Shown: positions 20,133 to 29,061, counted from the first letter of the stretch. The stretch: 64,000 bases of DNA from Listeria weihenstephanensis (GCF_003534205.1 NZ_CP011102.1:2244036-2308035); one strand, 5' to 3'. Made by a program: numbers and translations. The notes: generated by a model from the sequence alone, not told the origin.

Positions 20133-20609
20133 TCATTTCTCCGTCTTATACAGTTCCATACATTCTTTGATCAATATTTCCAAATCTGCAAGTGGCAAGT
20201 TCACATCCGCTGCTACGATATCCCACGCCATTTCACGTCGATCTTTAATCTTCGTGTAAACCAACATCTTCCCCTGCGCGAAAAATTTGAATTTTGGTAC
20301 AGCAATCTTAATTTCCTCGACGCTGTTCCACGACTGGAAATCCCCACGATAAGCCATGCCCTCAGCTGAAAGTTCCAACGTTGGCGTTAAATTAAGCAAT
20401 CGGAATAATGGTCGTAAAATAATAATCCCAATAAAAATGAGTAAAATAAGCTTTTCCGTCCCATTTACCGATTTTATATGATCAAAAACACCATATAATA
20501 GTATTCCAATCGCAATCCACAAGAGACTGCTCGAAATAACCAATACGTGATTTACCTTAAACTGTGCCTTTTCACCGTTTGCAATCTTTTCCGCAAAATT
20601 TTCTGTCAC
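20133..20609 (-). CDS. small membrane protein with possible PH-like domain
   Basis: 158 aa, starting at GTG with GAGGT upstream. Two transmembrane helices (about residues 22-42 and 52-70) precede a beta-rich domain containing the pattern TPTLELSAEGMAYRG and SWNSVEEIKIAVPKFKFF, which resembles bacterial PH-like (STM3941/YokE-type) membrane proteins. No function is known. It follows ohr with 67 bp but likely has its own promoter. Confidence 0.7.
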   Translation of the reverse strand: MTENFAEKIANGEKAQFKVNHVLVISSSLLWIAIGILLYGVFDHIKSVNGTEKLILLIFIGIIILRPLFRLLNLTPTLELSAEGMAYRGDFQSWNSVEEIKIAVPKFKFFAQGKMLVYTKIKDRREMAWDIVAADVNLPLADLEILIKECMELYKTEK

Positions 20610-20738
20610 TTTTATTACCTCATTCTAGAATAGATTTATTACTATTATTGTACCTTGAATAAAACCAGAAAGATAGGTTAATCTCGACAATAATTGGTTT
20701 TCTAAGTTAAAATAAGCATAATGGAAGGTGGCTAAAAA

Positions 20739-21077
20739 ATGGCTCGCGAAGAATTTTATGAAACGAAAAACGGACGAACTTCTTTTTTTGATGGCGGTTT
20801 ACTACAATTTATCGGTTGGACTATCCTTGGAACCCTTGTCACAGTATTAACGGTCGGCATTTGTTATCCTTGGGCACTAACGATGATTTACGGATGGAAA
20901 ATCAATCACACCGTTATCGAAGGTCGTCGGATGCAATTTAACGGTTCTGCATTTGGACTCTTCGGAAATTGGATTAAATGGTTATTGCTCATGATTATTA
21001 CACTTGGAATTTATTCACTTTGGGTGTTTATTAAACTAGAAGATTGGAAGGCCCGCAACACAACATTCAAAAACTAG
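20739..21077 (+). CDS. DUF898-like membrane protein
   Basis: A 112-aa protein with two hydrophobic helices and a repeated pattern (GICYPWALTMIYGWKINHTVIEGRRMQFNGSA, then GIYSLWVFIKLEDWKARNT). The GxxYPW / GIYSLW pair and the IEGRRMQFNG box are typical of DUF898/YjgN-type proteins, of which this is a short form. The role is unknown. GGAAGG lies upstream of the ATG; a terminator-like hairpin follows. Confidence 0.7.
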   Translation: MAREEFYETKNGRTSFFDGGLLQFIGWTILGTLVTVLTVGICYPWALTMIYGWKINHTVIEGRRMQFNGSAFGLFGNWIKWLLLMIITLGIYSLWVFIKLEDWKARNTTFKN

Positions 21078-21122
21078 AGTGGGACACAACCGAGATAAAT
21101 CAGCGGCAAACGCTCGATTTGT

Positions 21123-21177
21123 ATAAAGCAAAATTTTTCGTCTTACCCCCAAAAATGGGTAGGCTTTTTTGCTTTAT
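21123..21177 (+). terminator. terminator-like hairpin
   Basis: Arms ATAAAGCAAAA (21123-21133) and TTTTGCTTTAT (21167-21177) flank an inner CCC/GGG pair. It separates the DUF898-like gene from the convergent antitoxin gene and may serve both strands. Confidence 0.5.
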
Positions 21178-21207
21178 CTCAGGTTCTATCCAAGACTGTT
21201 CTATATT

Positions 21208-21537
21208 TTAATTGACGATTGCTTCATTTTCTATAGTCAGCTCATCCATCAGCACTTCTGGATTGGAGTCTATTATTTGGAGTAGGCGTGTGGCCGAGCC
21301 ATTAGGGGAATTCCGACCATTTTCCCATGCTTCTACTGTTTTCTTAGATATGCCCATCAATTCAGCAAAAGCACTTTGTGTGAGCTCGACTTTTTGACGA
21401 AATCCCTTGATATCTTTAGCACTATACGTCGGCAATTCTGTGATCAATATTTTTTTGGTACGTGCTTTTTTTGTATTATCCGCATGGGCAATGGCCTGTT
21501 TTAGTCCTTTTTCTAGCGAATCAAATAGTTCCGTCAT
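21208..21537 (-). CDS. HigA-type HTH antitoxin
   Basis: A 109-aa protein with a C-terminal XRE helix-turn-helix (FRQKVELTQSAFAELMGISKKTVEAWENGRNSPNGSATRLL), the HigA/MqsA-like arrangement in which an N-terminal segment may bind the toxin. ATG 21537 is preferred since GAGGAG is 8 nt upstream. It follows the RelE/HigB-like toxin by a few bases, the toxin-first order typical of higBA. It likely represses the shared promoter at 21926-21954. Confidence 0.88.
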   Translation of the reverse strand: MTELFDSLEKGLKQAIAHADNTKKARTKKILITELPTYSAKDIKGFRQKVELTQSAFAELMGISKKTVEAWENGRNSPNGSATRLLQIIDSNPEVLMDELTIENEAIVN

Positions 21538-21549
21538 GTCCATCACTCC

Positions 21550-21906
21550 TCATCCAATATATAATTCCTTCAACTTCGATACAAATTTACCGAGATAGAT
21601 GCATTCCGCGTCGCTAAGATTATCCGCTTCTCGCTTATTTATTAATGTTACTAGTATGATTAGATGATGGCTCTCAATATCTACGTAAAAGATTCTACAT
21701 CCACCGCTTTTACCAGCATTAGAATGAGTAGGCGAATACCGGAGCTTTCTAAGTCCATTCGTATATGGCATGACGGCTCCTTTTTTAGGCTCCAAAAGCA
21801 GTATTTGCTCCATATTATAGTAGTCCGCGCTTGTAAAACCTAATTTCTTCGTGCGACTGTCAAATTCATCAACGTAAACAAACTCTCTGGATAGTTGCAT
21901 CATCAT
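21550..21906 (-). CDS. HigB/RelE-type toxin
   Basis: A 118-aa RelE/ParE-superfamily toxin: the middle strand MPYTNGLRKLRYSP, then CRIFYVDIESHHLIILVTLINKREADNLSDAE, contains the conserved LR(K)LR and FY..., hallmarks of HigB-like mRNA interferases. Three ATG codons are in tandem (21906, 21903, 21900), so the exact start is ambiguous by two residues. It lies directly upstream of the antitoxin. Confidence 0.88.
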   Translation of the reverse strand: MMMQLSREFVYVDEFDSRTKKLGFTSADYYNMEQILLLEPKKGAVMPYTNGLRKLRYSPTHSNAGKSGGCRIFYVDIESHHLIILVTLINKREADNLSDAECIYLGKFVSKLKELYIG

Positions 21907-21925
21907 TATCGTCTCGCTTTCTTTT

Positions 21926-21954
21926 AGTATACCCTACTTAATAGGGTAAGTCAA
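21926..21954 (-). promoter_or_regulatory. TA promoter with overlapping palindromic operator
   Basis: On the minus strand TTGACT (21949-21954), a 17-bp spacer and TATACT (21926-21931) form a near-consensus promoter. A perfect palindrome TACCCTA-N5-TAGGGTA (21930-21948) fills the spacer, as expected for autorepression by the HTH antitoxin. Confidence 0.8.
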
Positions 21955-22012
21955 TTTTTTATTCCATTCTACTAAAAAAAGCTCCCCCAGTTTTGTTTAC
22001 CTAATTACCCAT

Positions 22013-22573
22013 TTACATTTGGCACCTCTTACACCAAAGATCTGGCAGCACGGATACATATGTTTTCTCAAACGTCATCAAATCATAGAGCATTTTATCA
22101 TAATAACCGAACTCGTCCTCGCGCCCCAACAAATCATTCGTCGCCTTCATCCGTCCAAGCGCATCATGAGCCATGTCCTTAAGCGCTGGAATAATATACC
22201 CAGTAATTTTGATTTGCCCAAATGCCGTTGCAAGTACCACCTGATCCGACCGCCAAACATCAGCTTCACTCACCTCCATCAGTTTAGCAAGCGATCCCGA
22301 GTCCATATCTTTCGGAGGAAAATACGTCATTCCCAACTGCGATTCTACAATATGCCGAGGGAAATCCGATAAACTAATGCCCTCTACTTCCTTATCTTGA
22401 AAAAATTCTTCTAATGCAACAAGTGTGTCAGCACCAGCCTTATTGCCAAACGGTGAGGCTTCATCCGTACCATCAAAATAAAAATCCGATTTAAAATGCG
22501 CGACAAAATGCGGATGGCTCGTTTTTTTGTCCAGTCCAACTTTCCGATCATCAAAATACATATCAATTGCCAT
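22013..22573 (-). CDS. conserved hypothetical protein
   Basis: A 186-aa soluble protein with RBS GAGGAG. It starts MAIDMYFDDRK and ends in a CKRC pair at the extreme C-terminus, which could bind a metal or form a disulfide. No known domain is recognised. It is monocistronic between the TA pair and the divergent DUF3311/symporter operon. Confidence 0.65.
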   Translation of the reverse strand: MAIDMYFDDRKVGLDKKTSHPHFVAHFKSDFYFDGTDEASPFGNKAGADTLVALEEFFQDKEVEGISLSDFPRHIVESQLGMTYFPPKDMDSGSLAKLMEVSEADVWRSDQVVLATAFGQIKITGYIIPALKDMAHDALGRMKATNDLLGREDEFGYYDKMLYDLMTFEKTYVSVLPDLWCKRCQM

Positions 22574-22723
22574 TATATTCGTCTCCTCTTAAACGTATTT
22601 GTGATTCTCTACACAACCCTATTCTATCAAACCTCATCTGAAAACAAAAGCCATTGCCCATTGATAAAAGGCTCTGAATATTGTAAGATAAAAGCAGTTT
22701 TCAAAACGAAAAGAGGGAATGTC

Positions 22724-22915
22724 ATGATCAAGCTGTTGCTTATTATTCCGTTTGTCTTCATCCTAGTTGGAATGCCATTTGCGAATCGAATCCAGCCGAT
22801 GGTTCTCGGCATGCCATTTAATTTATTTTGGGTTGCCGCTGGGATCTTACTTTCCACGTGTATTTTAGCGATTGTCTATCATTTCGACAAACAAAATAAG
22901 GGGGAAGAACAATGA
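22724..22915 (+). CDS. DUF3311 small membrane protein (YhjC-like)
   Basis: 63 aa with two transmembrane helices (MIKLLLIIPFVFILVGMP and FNLFWVAAGILLSTCILAIVY) and a short charged tail. The ATG at 22724 is chosen over the longer upstream reading, which has no RBS and would be hydrophilic. It overlaps the symporter gene by 4 bp. Genes of this family are regularly paired with SSS transporters (YhjC-YhjB in B. subtilis) and may be a small subunit. Confidence 0.85.
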   Translation: MIKLLLIIPFVFILVGMPFANRIQPMVLGMPFNLFWVAAGILLSTCILAIVYHFDKQNKGEEQ

Positions 22916-24369
22916 CCGCGCTCATCATCTTAACTGCTTTTTTTCTTCTAACTTTAGTGATCGGAATCAGAGCACGTCAAAAACAAAAAATGAACCTAGA
23001 AAATTGGGCGGTTGGTGGTAGGAGTTTCAATACTGTCTTTGTATTCCTACTTACAGCTGGCGAAGTTTACACAACCTTCTCTTTTCTTGGCGGAAGTGGC
23101 TGGGCATACTCCAAAGGGATATCCGCGGTGTACGTCATGGTTTACATCGCCCTATCCTATGTCACCTCTTATTTCCTATTACCACTCATTTGGAAGTACG
23201 CGCACGAACATCGCCTCGTCTCCCAATCAGACTTTTTTGCTAAAAAATACAATAGTAATCTGCTCGGCGTCGTTGTTGCAATCGTTGGTGTCATCGCGAT
23301 TATCCCGATCGTCGTTATCCAACTAAAAGGGCTCGGCATCATCGTTTCCCTAACATCTTACGGCGCGATTCCCATGAAAGTTGCCGTTGTTGTTGGAACC
23401 ATTGCGATCATCATCTACTCCGTGATCTCCGGAATTCGCGGTATCGCCTGGATTGCAGTCCTAAAAGACATCATGATTCTCGCCGTCATCGTATTCATGG
23501 GAATCTACTTGCCCATTCATTATTATGGCGGTATCGGCCAAATGTTCGACCAGATAGCGGCGGTTAAACCCGAACTACTCACGTTTCCGCACACAACATA
23601 TACCGTCACTTGGTTCATCTCGACCGTCTTATTTTACGTCCTAGGTTTCTACATGTGGCCACAAGTTTTCGCTTCCACATTCACTGCGAAAAATGCTCGA
23701 ACATTCCGTAAAAACGCGATTATAAGTCCCATTTATACATTAATGCTCTTATTTGTTATTTTTATCGGACTTGCCGCTGTTTTACAAATTCCTGGGTTAG
23801 AAGGCGACGCGAGCGACCTTGCCCTATTGCAACTTGCGATGAAAACTTTTGATCCATGGTTCGTTGGTATCATTGGCGCGGCTGGTATGCTCACCGCTCT
23901 CGTTCCAGGTTCAATGCTTCTCATGAGTGCCGCAACCTTGCTGACGAAAAACATCATTTACAGCTACAAACCGGATACACCCGATCACAAAATTGCGAGC
24001 CTCTCCAAGTTTTGCGTCCCAGTTCTGGCGATCATCTCCTGCCTATTCGTTTTTCAAGGAGGCAATGCCTTGGCTGCGATTTTACAAGTCGGATACAGCC
24101 TCATCGTTCAGCTCTGCCCATCATTATTCGCTAGTTTAATGAAGCGCAATCCAGTAACAAAACAAGGCGCCCTCGCTGGGATTATTGTCGGTATTTTGAT
24201 TACCATCTTCATCAGCAATTACAGTATGACGCTTGCAACCTTGCTTCCAGGCGTGCCAACTGCAATTAGCGATATCAACATTGGCTTCTTACCTCTAATC
24301 GCAAACGTTATCGTGACACTAGTTGTAAGTCTCCTAACACGAAAAAAACTCGGAACAGACACCATTTAA
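22912..24369 (+). CDS. sodium:solute symporter (SSS family, YhjB-like)
   Basis: 485 aa with about 13 transmembrane helices and the SSS signature region (WAVGGRSFNTVFVFLLTAGEVYTTFSFLGGSGWAYSKG near the N-terminus). It is likely to import an organic acid or similar solute with sodium; the substrate is not decidable. Its pairing with a DUF3311 protein matches the YhjCB/MctP-like group. A terminator starts inside its last codons. Confidence 0.9.
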   Translation: MTALIILTAFFLLTLVIGIRARQKQKMNLENWAVGGRSFNTVFVFLLTAGEVYTTFSFLGGSGWAYSKGISAVYVMVYIALSYVTSYFLLPLIWKYAHEHRLVSQSDFFAKKYNSNLLGVVVAIVGVIAIIPIVVIQLKGLGIIVSLTSYGAIPMKVAVVVGTIAIIIYSVISGIRGIAWIAVLKDIMILAVIVFMGIYLPIHYYGGIGQMFDQIAAVKPELLTFPHTTYTVTWFISTVLFYVLGFYMWPQVFASTFTAKNARTFRKNAIISPIYTLMLLFVIFIGLAAVLQIPGLEGDASDLALLQLAMKTFDPWFVGIIGAAGMLTALVPGSMLLMSAATLLTKNIIYSYKPDTPDHKIASLSKFCVPVLAIISCLFVFQGGNALAAILQVGYSLIVQLCPSLFASLMKRNPVTKQGALAGIIVGILITIFISNYSMTLATLLPGVPTAISDINIGFLPLIANVIVTLVVSLLTRKKLGTDTI

Positions 24370-24387
24370 TGTCTGCTCCGAGTTTTT
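24347..24387 (+). terminator. terminator overlapping end of symporter gene
   Basis: Arms AACTCGGAACAGACA and TGTCTGCTCCGAGTT (one bulge) followed by a T-run. It includes the symporter stop and the end of the convergent small gene, so it may act on both strands. Confidence 0.75.
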
Positions 24388-24652
24388 ATTTCTTCCTTCG
24401 TTTCGTATCTGCTCTCTCTGCTTCTTTTAAATGCAGTGGCGTGTCTACACTTTCATGCACCTTATCATGACTTGGGGCAGTTACGCTCCATTTAACCGTT
24501 TTATTCATATCCGGTATCTTTTGTTCCACAACAGCTGCATGTACCTCTTGCTGCACGCTTAAGCCCATCTCACTCATTGTACTGAATCCTGAGAAAAAGC
24601 TAAGAGTCAGCATGATGACAACGCTGCATTTTAAAATTGAGTTTTTCTTCAT
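24386..24652 (-). CDS. small secreted hypothetical protein
   Basis: 88 aa from the ATG at 24652, which has AGGAGG 5 nt upstream; the upstream 30 codons of the open frame are rejected. An N-terminal signal sequence (MKKNSILKCSVVIMLTLSFFSGFS) is followed by a short charged tail rich in Lys/Arg/Glu. The mature peptide would be about 55-60 aa. No family is recognised. Confidence 0.6.
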   Translation of the reverse strand: MKKNSILKCSVVIMLTLSFFSGFSTMSEMGLSVQQEVHAAVVEQKIPDMNKTVKWSVTAPSHDKVHESVDTPLHLKEAERADTKRRKK

Positions 24653-24755
24653 GACTACCTCCTGTTGAGTTGTGAAGTTACCGAATAAGTATAACAGATA
24701 GGAATCTTCAGTATCATGAATAAATGATAATATTTGTGCCATTTTTCTTTCATAA

Positions 24756-26111
24756 TTAATTCATATCAATCGTCGTTTTCTTTTTCGTCAGGCGCAGAAT
24801 CGTGTAGTACACAACCCCCACCGCAAGCCACGAAATACCGATAATCTTCGCCAAAATATCAAGATTAATCATCACGTACAGAATAATCAAGAAACCAATC
24901 ACTGGCACGACCAAATGTAACAGATAATTTTTCGATTTCATTTTGATAATATAATGATACACGACAGACACATGAATCACCAGAAATGCTGTCAACGCCC
25001 CACAGTTCACGATCGATGATAGAATTCCGATATCATTCACGAACACAAGTCCAACCACTAATGAAACAAATCCAACCATGAGCGTACTCAAATATGGTGT
25101 TTGGAATCGCGGATGTACTTTTGCTAGGAACTTAGGCAAGTTCTGATCGCGCGCCATTCCGAAAAGAATCCGTGAAATAGCCGCCTGTGCTGCGAGTGCA
25201 TTCGCAAAGCCCCAAGAAAGAATCGTTGCGATGATCGTCGTATTTTTCAAGAAAGGCCCGCCAGCTTCTCCTGCAATTTGATAAAAAGCGGTGTCAATAT
25301 TGTCAAAATTGAGGTAATTCGGATGAATCAACGCTGCAATATAGGTCTGAATAATGAACAAGAAACCAACCAGCATCAGTGCCCACAAAATCGCTTTTCC
25401 GACCGTTTTATTTCCACCTTTCGTCTCCTCAGCAAGCGTGCTAATTCCGTCAAACCCCAAGAAACTAAGCACCGCCACCGAAACAGCCGTCATAACAAAC
25501 GGTAAGTTGAAATCGGCCGCATTATAAATTGGTTTCATCGTCACACCGTCACCAACGCCATTCGAGATTGCCACAACGCCAACCGCGATAAAAATCGCCA
25601 GCACGATCAATTCCCCCACAAGAAAAACAATGTTCGCACGCGCAGTAAAAGCAATACCACGAATATTAATCCAACTATTCACCAAGATAAAAATAACCAG
25701 CCAGATCCAAACTGGCACATCAGGCACAATCGCTTTTAACGAATTCGCCGAAACGACATAAAGTAAGGCTGGTACAAAAACATAATCCAGCAAAATCATC
25801 CAACCTGCAAGAAATCCAACTGTTTTGTTAATTCCACGCTGGGCATAGGCATAAACCGAACCTGCGATTGGAAAAGCACGCGACATCGAGCCATAACTAA
25901 GTGCTGTGAATAACATCGCGACCATACCAATCATATATGTAAGTACGATCATTCCCTTCGATGCTGTCACAACTTCTCCGTAAATGCCAAACGGAGCAAT
26001 CGGGACCATAAATATTAGTCCATAAATTACTAAATCTTTCAGCGTTAACGTTCTCTTTAATTCCTGCTTGTAGCCAAATGACTCCAAACTCCCTTTTTCT
26101 GCTTCTGCCAT
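24756..26111 (-). CDS. APC-family amino acid/polyamine permease
   Basis: 451 aa with about 12 transmembrane helices, the APC start (TLTLKDLVIYGLIFMVPIAPFGIYGEV) and the conserved SFLGFDGISTLAEETKGG segment. It is closest in style to PuuP/YcaM-type permeases. It begins 1 bp after the amidase stop, with the amidase's GAGGAG as RBS, so uptake and hydrolysis of an amide or amine substrate are probably linked. The substrate is inference. Confidence 0.88.
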   Translation of the reverse strand: MAEAEKGSLESFGYKQELKRTLTLKDLVIYGLIFMVPIAPFGIYGEVVTASKGMIVLTYMIGMVAMLFTALSYGSMSRAFPIAGSVYAYAQRGINKTVGFLAGWMILLDYVFVPALLYVVSANSLKAIVPDVPVWIWLVIFILVNSWINIRGIAFTARANIVFLVGELIVLAIFIAVGVVAISNGVGDGVTMKPIYNAADFNLPFVMTAVSVAVLSFLGFDGISTLAEETKGGNKTVGKAILWALMLVGFLFIIQTYIAALIHPNYLNFDNIDTAFYQIAGEAGGPFLKNTTIIATILSWGFANALAAQAAISRILFGMARDQNLPKFLAKVHPRFQTPYLSTLMVGFVSLVVGLVFVNDIGILSSIVNCGALTAFLVIHVSVVYHYIIKMKSKNYLLHLVVPVIGFLIILYVMINLDILAKIIGISWLAVGVVYYTILRLTKKKTTIDMN

Positions 26112-26112
26112 G

Positions 26113-27018
26113 TTAGTTCAGCTCCTCAATACTCCAGTTTGTAAGATATGTCAGTGGTAATTCCATACGTGCCGTTTTATTCGGATCAACGACTTGGCAA
26201 ACGCGCAAATCAGCCGCAAGTGATAGCAAATGAATCGCATTCCCTTTCGATAAATCTGTATAGCTCTCCACGAAATGAACCATTTGCTTCGTCGCCATCA
26301 CACCCGCCTCATCTAACGTTTTCGCAGAAGCAATCGTCGCAAGCTTCCCATCACGTACTAAAAACGGCGTCGGCCAATCCTTATTTTTGAAAACTTTGAT
26401 CGTTACCGTAATATCACAAGGTACTTCCGCTCCGCAAACGGAAACTTCGCCGTCTCCCATTGCAGCGTGACAATCTCCCATCGCAAGTAAAGCACCCGCC
26501 ACATTGACAGGTAAAAACAACGTCGTACCTTCCCCAATTTCTTTACAATCCATATTCCCACCATGCGCATCTGGCGTTCCACACGACACAGCCTCCCCAG
26601 CTGGCGCCGTTCCAATTACGCCAATCATCGTATTAAGCGGAATGTTTATTTTTTCTGAAAATTTAATCGTTCCGTTTTCGATTGGAAGTCGGCGAATCGT
26701 ATTTTCCGTCAACTCGTCCCCAATCACACCCGAATCAGGACCCGTAAATAATGTTGCCGTATTGCCAATATCCAGTTTTTCAATCGTTACAGCGAGAATA
26801 TCCCCAACCTCCGCGCCTTCTACAAAAACAGGGCCAGTCGCAGGATTAATCCGGTTCCAGTCCAGCTTTTCAAAAGCGCCATGTTCCTCTGTGATTTGAT
26901 CCTCGAAACAATCATACGCCTCAAAAATTAGCCGATCGCCGTCTTTTACTGTTGCCACCGCTTTATTGTTTTTGTCCATGGCATAAATCGGTGCGCCTTT
27001 TTTTATTATCTGTGTCAT
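26113..27018 (-). CDS. acetamidase/formamidase family protein
   Basis: 301 aa. The family core is visible: SCGTPDAHGGNMDCKEIGEGTTLFLPVNVAGALLAMGDCHAAMGDGEVS, with the metal/active-site His and Asp residues of FmdA/AmdA enzymes, which hydrolyse formamide, acetamide or related amides to ammonia and acid. ATG 27018 follows AAAGGG. It is the first gene of a two-gene operon with the permease. Confidence 0.92.
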   Translation of the reverse strand: MTQIIKKGAPIYAMDKNNKAVATVKDGDRLIFEAYDCFEDQITEEHGAFEKLDWNRINPATGPVFVEGAEVGDILAVTIEKLDIGNTATLFTGPDSGVIGDELTENTIRRLPIENGTIKFSEKINIPLNTMIGVIGTAPAGEAVSCGTPDAHGGNMDCKEIGEGTTLFLPVNVAGALLAMGDCHAAMGDGEVSVCGAEVPCDITVTIKVFKNKDWPTPFLVRDGKLATIASAKTLDEAGVMATKQMVHFVESYTDLSKGNAIHLLSLAADLRVCQVVDPNKTARMELPLTYLTNWSIEELN

Positions 27019-27151
27019 TTGTCTGTCACCCTTTCCATTTGATTGCATTTATCTTATAGCTAAACTTGGCGTTTGTCAATGTAGTTTTTTTACAATTGCG
27101 AATCATGAGGCTACACAAAAAACTAGACATAGATTCAGTTACCATCCATTC

Positions 27152-27301
27152 CTATGTTACTTCCTCTAGAATTTCTAAAATCGGCGTATATTCTCGCTCT
27201 TGATCCCTCGCAACAGCTTCCATCGTGACCTGCTTTTGATACGTATTGATACCAGTTAGATCATCGCGTTTGCAAATATCGATGTCACAACAACCATGAT
27301 T
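27152..27301 (-). pseudogene. C-terminal gene remnant
   Basis: A 49-codon open stretch with no start encodes NHGCCDIDICKRDDLTG, then TYQKQVTMEAVARDQEREYT, then PILEILEEVT. Its composition looks coding, not random, and suggests the end of a decayed gene. The parent family is not recognised. Confidence 0.4.
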
Positions 27302-27343
27302 TTAGAAACGACACTTGAAAATCGATTTATTGAATAAGCAAAA

Positions 27344-27365
27344 AAGCCTCCTAAAAAGGAAGCTT
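27344..27365 (-). terminator. terminator of 85-aa gene
   Basis: Arms AAGCTTCC / GGAGGCTT with loop TTTTTA and a following T6 on the minus strand, 13 nt after the stop at 27378. Confidence 0.75.
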
Positions 27366-27377
27366 TGCAAAATAACA

Positions 27378-27635
27378 CTATTCTAATATAATATCCGCTT
27401 TTTTCTTCCAATCAAACGAAATGCCATACGGGTTTTTCTGGTTAAACTTTTTAGTCGCATGATGGAGAATTATCTCTGGGTGGAATAAGAAAGTCACGTG
27501 TTTAGTCGTATATTCAAATCTTTCCCCCGCCTCATTTTCCGCGATAATCGTTACATACGTGTACCACTTAGAATTCTCAGATGTCAGCCTCATTTGAAAT
27601 CCATTCATCTTTTCCTGAAAATACAGCTCACGCAT
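27378..27635 (-). CDS. hypothetical protein
   Basis: An 85-aa soluble protein with GAGGTGG 9 nt upstream. Beta-strand-rich N-terminal half (GFQMRLTSENSKWYTYVTIIAENEAGERFEYTT) and a basic C-terminus. No family is recognised. It has its own terminator. Confidence 0.6.
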   Translation of the reverse strand: MRELYFQEKMNGFQMRLTSENSKWYTYVTIIAENEAGERFEYTTKHVTFLFHPEIILHHATKKFNQKNPYGISFDWKKKADIILE

Positions 27636-27701
27636 AAATGAACCACCTCACACCAAATTCAATATAGATAAAAACACAACATTATATAGTGTCTCTATTC
27701 C

Positions 27702-27989
27702 CTATTTCTTCAAAAAGTAGGCATTCGTTTTATAATTTTTACGCTCATCTTTCGTTTTTGCTGTATAAATTGTAGCGATAAACACGGTAAGCATCTCGAA
27801 TGCGACTAAAATAATCGTTGCCTGAATACCTATTCCAAGCAAAAAAATCGACCAATAGATTCGCAATCCCAAGACGATCAACGTAATCCAAGCGCGTCCT
27901 CTATGTTTCGGGATAAAATCAAACACATGAGAGGCAAGCGCAATGAATACAAACCAAAATAATTGGCTGACTGTAATCACAAAATCCAT
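27702..27989 (-). CDS. small membrane protein
   Basis: 95 aa with three predicted transmembrane helices (about residues 4-22, 32-50, 52-75) and a basic tail. AAAAGG touches the ATG at 27989, so translation may really start at GTG 27980. It sits 6 bp after the 117-aa gene, probably in one operon. Function unknown. Confidence 0.65.
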   Translation of the reverse strand: MDFVITVSQLFWFVFIALASHVFDFIPKHRGRAWITLIVLGLRIYWSIFLLGIGIQATIILVAFEMLTVFIATIYTAKTKDERKNYKTNAYFLKK

Positions 27990-27995
27990 CCTTTT

Positions 27996-28349
27996 CTATG
28001 CGTTTAATTGTTCTTCCAACTTCTCCGTAAAATCAGCAATCATATCAAAAGCTGTTACAAAGCCAAAATCACTCACATTATAATTCGCTACAAATACTCC
28101 ATCTCGTTCGCGAATCATCAAAGAAGGTCTTACTGTATCGCCAATCGCGTCCTTGCTAGTCTCCTCACTATAAAAGACCCAATGCGTTGCTGCCAGTGGA
28201 TTTTCTGTTTTTTGCGCAAGATCAGCTTGCACCGTAGCTACCACTTTTTCTTGCAACCTCTCATCTAAACTCCCCACTACATAACCATACCAGATCGTGC
28301 GGTAATACTTGGATTCAAATTCGTTCGTTTCGTCAAATAGTTTTTTCAT
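27996..28349 (-). CDS. hypothetical protein
   Basis: A 117-aa soluble protein with strong RBS GGAGG. It has no recognised domain; a mix of helices and strands including THWVFYSEET and VFVANYNVSDFGF. It precedes the small membrane protein in a likely two-gene operon. Confidence 0.65.
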   Translation of the reverse strand: MKKLFDETNEFESKYYRTIWYGYVVGSLDERLQEKVVATVQADLAQKTENPLAATHWVFYSEETSKDAIGDTVRPSLMIRERDGVFVANYNVSDFGFVTAFDMIADFTEKLEEQLNA

Positions 28350-28411
28350 TTGTAGATCCTCCTCGTGTATTTACTGTAGATCATTGCTCCATTTTATTAT
28401 AACATAGTCTA

Positions 28412-28510
28412 TTGTCAGCCTTTACAAATTATGTTATAGTAATCGTACAGTGAATATTACACGTTCGACGTAGGAACCATCTGATAAGGATGGATTCTGC
28501 GTCTTTTTTT
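28412..28510 (+). promoter_or_regulatory. promoter plus leader terminator (attenuator or short RNA)
   Basis: TTGTCA (28412-28417), a 17-bp spacer and TATAGT (28435-28440) form a good promoter. About 25 nt into the transcript a 15-bp stem (28467-28481 with 28489-28503) is followed by T7 (28504-28510), a complete intrinsic terminator upstream of the DUF2798-like gene. It could be an attenuator or the end of a roughly 65-nt RNA. No known riboswitch core fits in so short a leader. Confidence 0.65.
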
Positions 28511-28544
28511 ATGTTCACTAGTAACATTGAATAGGAGAATTACT

Positions 28545-29021
28545 ATGAATCAAGATTATCGTTTACCACAAAATAGCAAGGAAGGACTTTTATATGGCAT
28601 TATTATTTGCGGGATTACCGTCTTTTTTATGACATCGCTTAATGTGTATCTACAATTTCAAACCGTAAATACAGAATTTCTCTTCGCCGTACTTACATCC
28701 TTACCCCTATTTTTCATCGTTGCCATGCTAGTAGAAAACTTTTTTATTCGCCACTTTTCGGATAAAATGGTTTCTAAATTCGCAGCCACTGGGGATAGTT
28801 TTAACGCTAATATCCTTTTTTCAGTCCTCTTCACCGTTTTGGGTATGTCCTTTTGCATGACATTTATCGGTGATTTCATCGGTCACGGATTTACTTTAGA
28901 AAGCGGTATTATCTCTAGATTTTTCACTGCCTGGCCTAGAAACTTTGCGATTGTTCTATTTTTAGAACTACTCATTGCCCAACCTTTAGCAAGAAAAGCG
29001 ATGGCGAATCTTCATAAATAA
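28545..29021 (+). CDS. DUF2798-like membrane protein
   Basis: 158 aa with four transmembrane helices arranged as two similar halves (KEGLLYGIIICGITVFFMTSLN, then a second unit near FNANILFSVLFTVLGMSFCMTF), as in DUF2798 proteins. ATG 28545 is chosen for GGAG at proper spacing. It is preceded by a transcription terminator in its own leader and followed by a strong terminator. Confidence 0.75.
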   Translation: MNQDYRLPQNSKEGLLYGIIICGITVFFMTSLNVYLQFQTVNTEFLFAVLTSLPLFFIVAMLVENFFIRHFSDKMVSKFAATGDSFNANILFSVLFTVLGMSFCMTFIGDFIGHGFTLESGIISRFFTAWPRNFAIVLFLELLIAQPLARKAMANLHK

Positions 29022-29026
29022 CGCTA

Positions 29027-29060
29027 AAAAGCGCATTGGCTCGAAAACCAATGCGCTTTT
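29027..29060 (+). terminator. terminator at the backbone/island junction
   Basis: 13-bp perfect arms AAAAGCGCATTGG / CCAATGCGCTTTT followed by T-rich DNA. It ends 1 bp before the recombinase stop on the other strand, so the island edge is likely here. Confidence 0.85.
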
Positions 29061-29061
29061 T

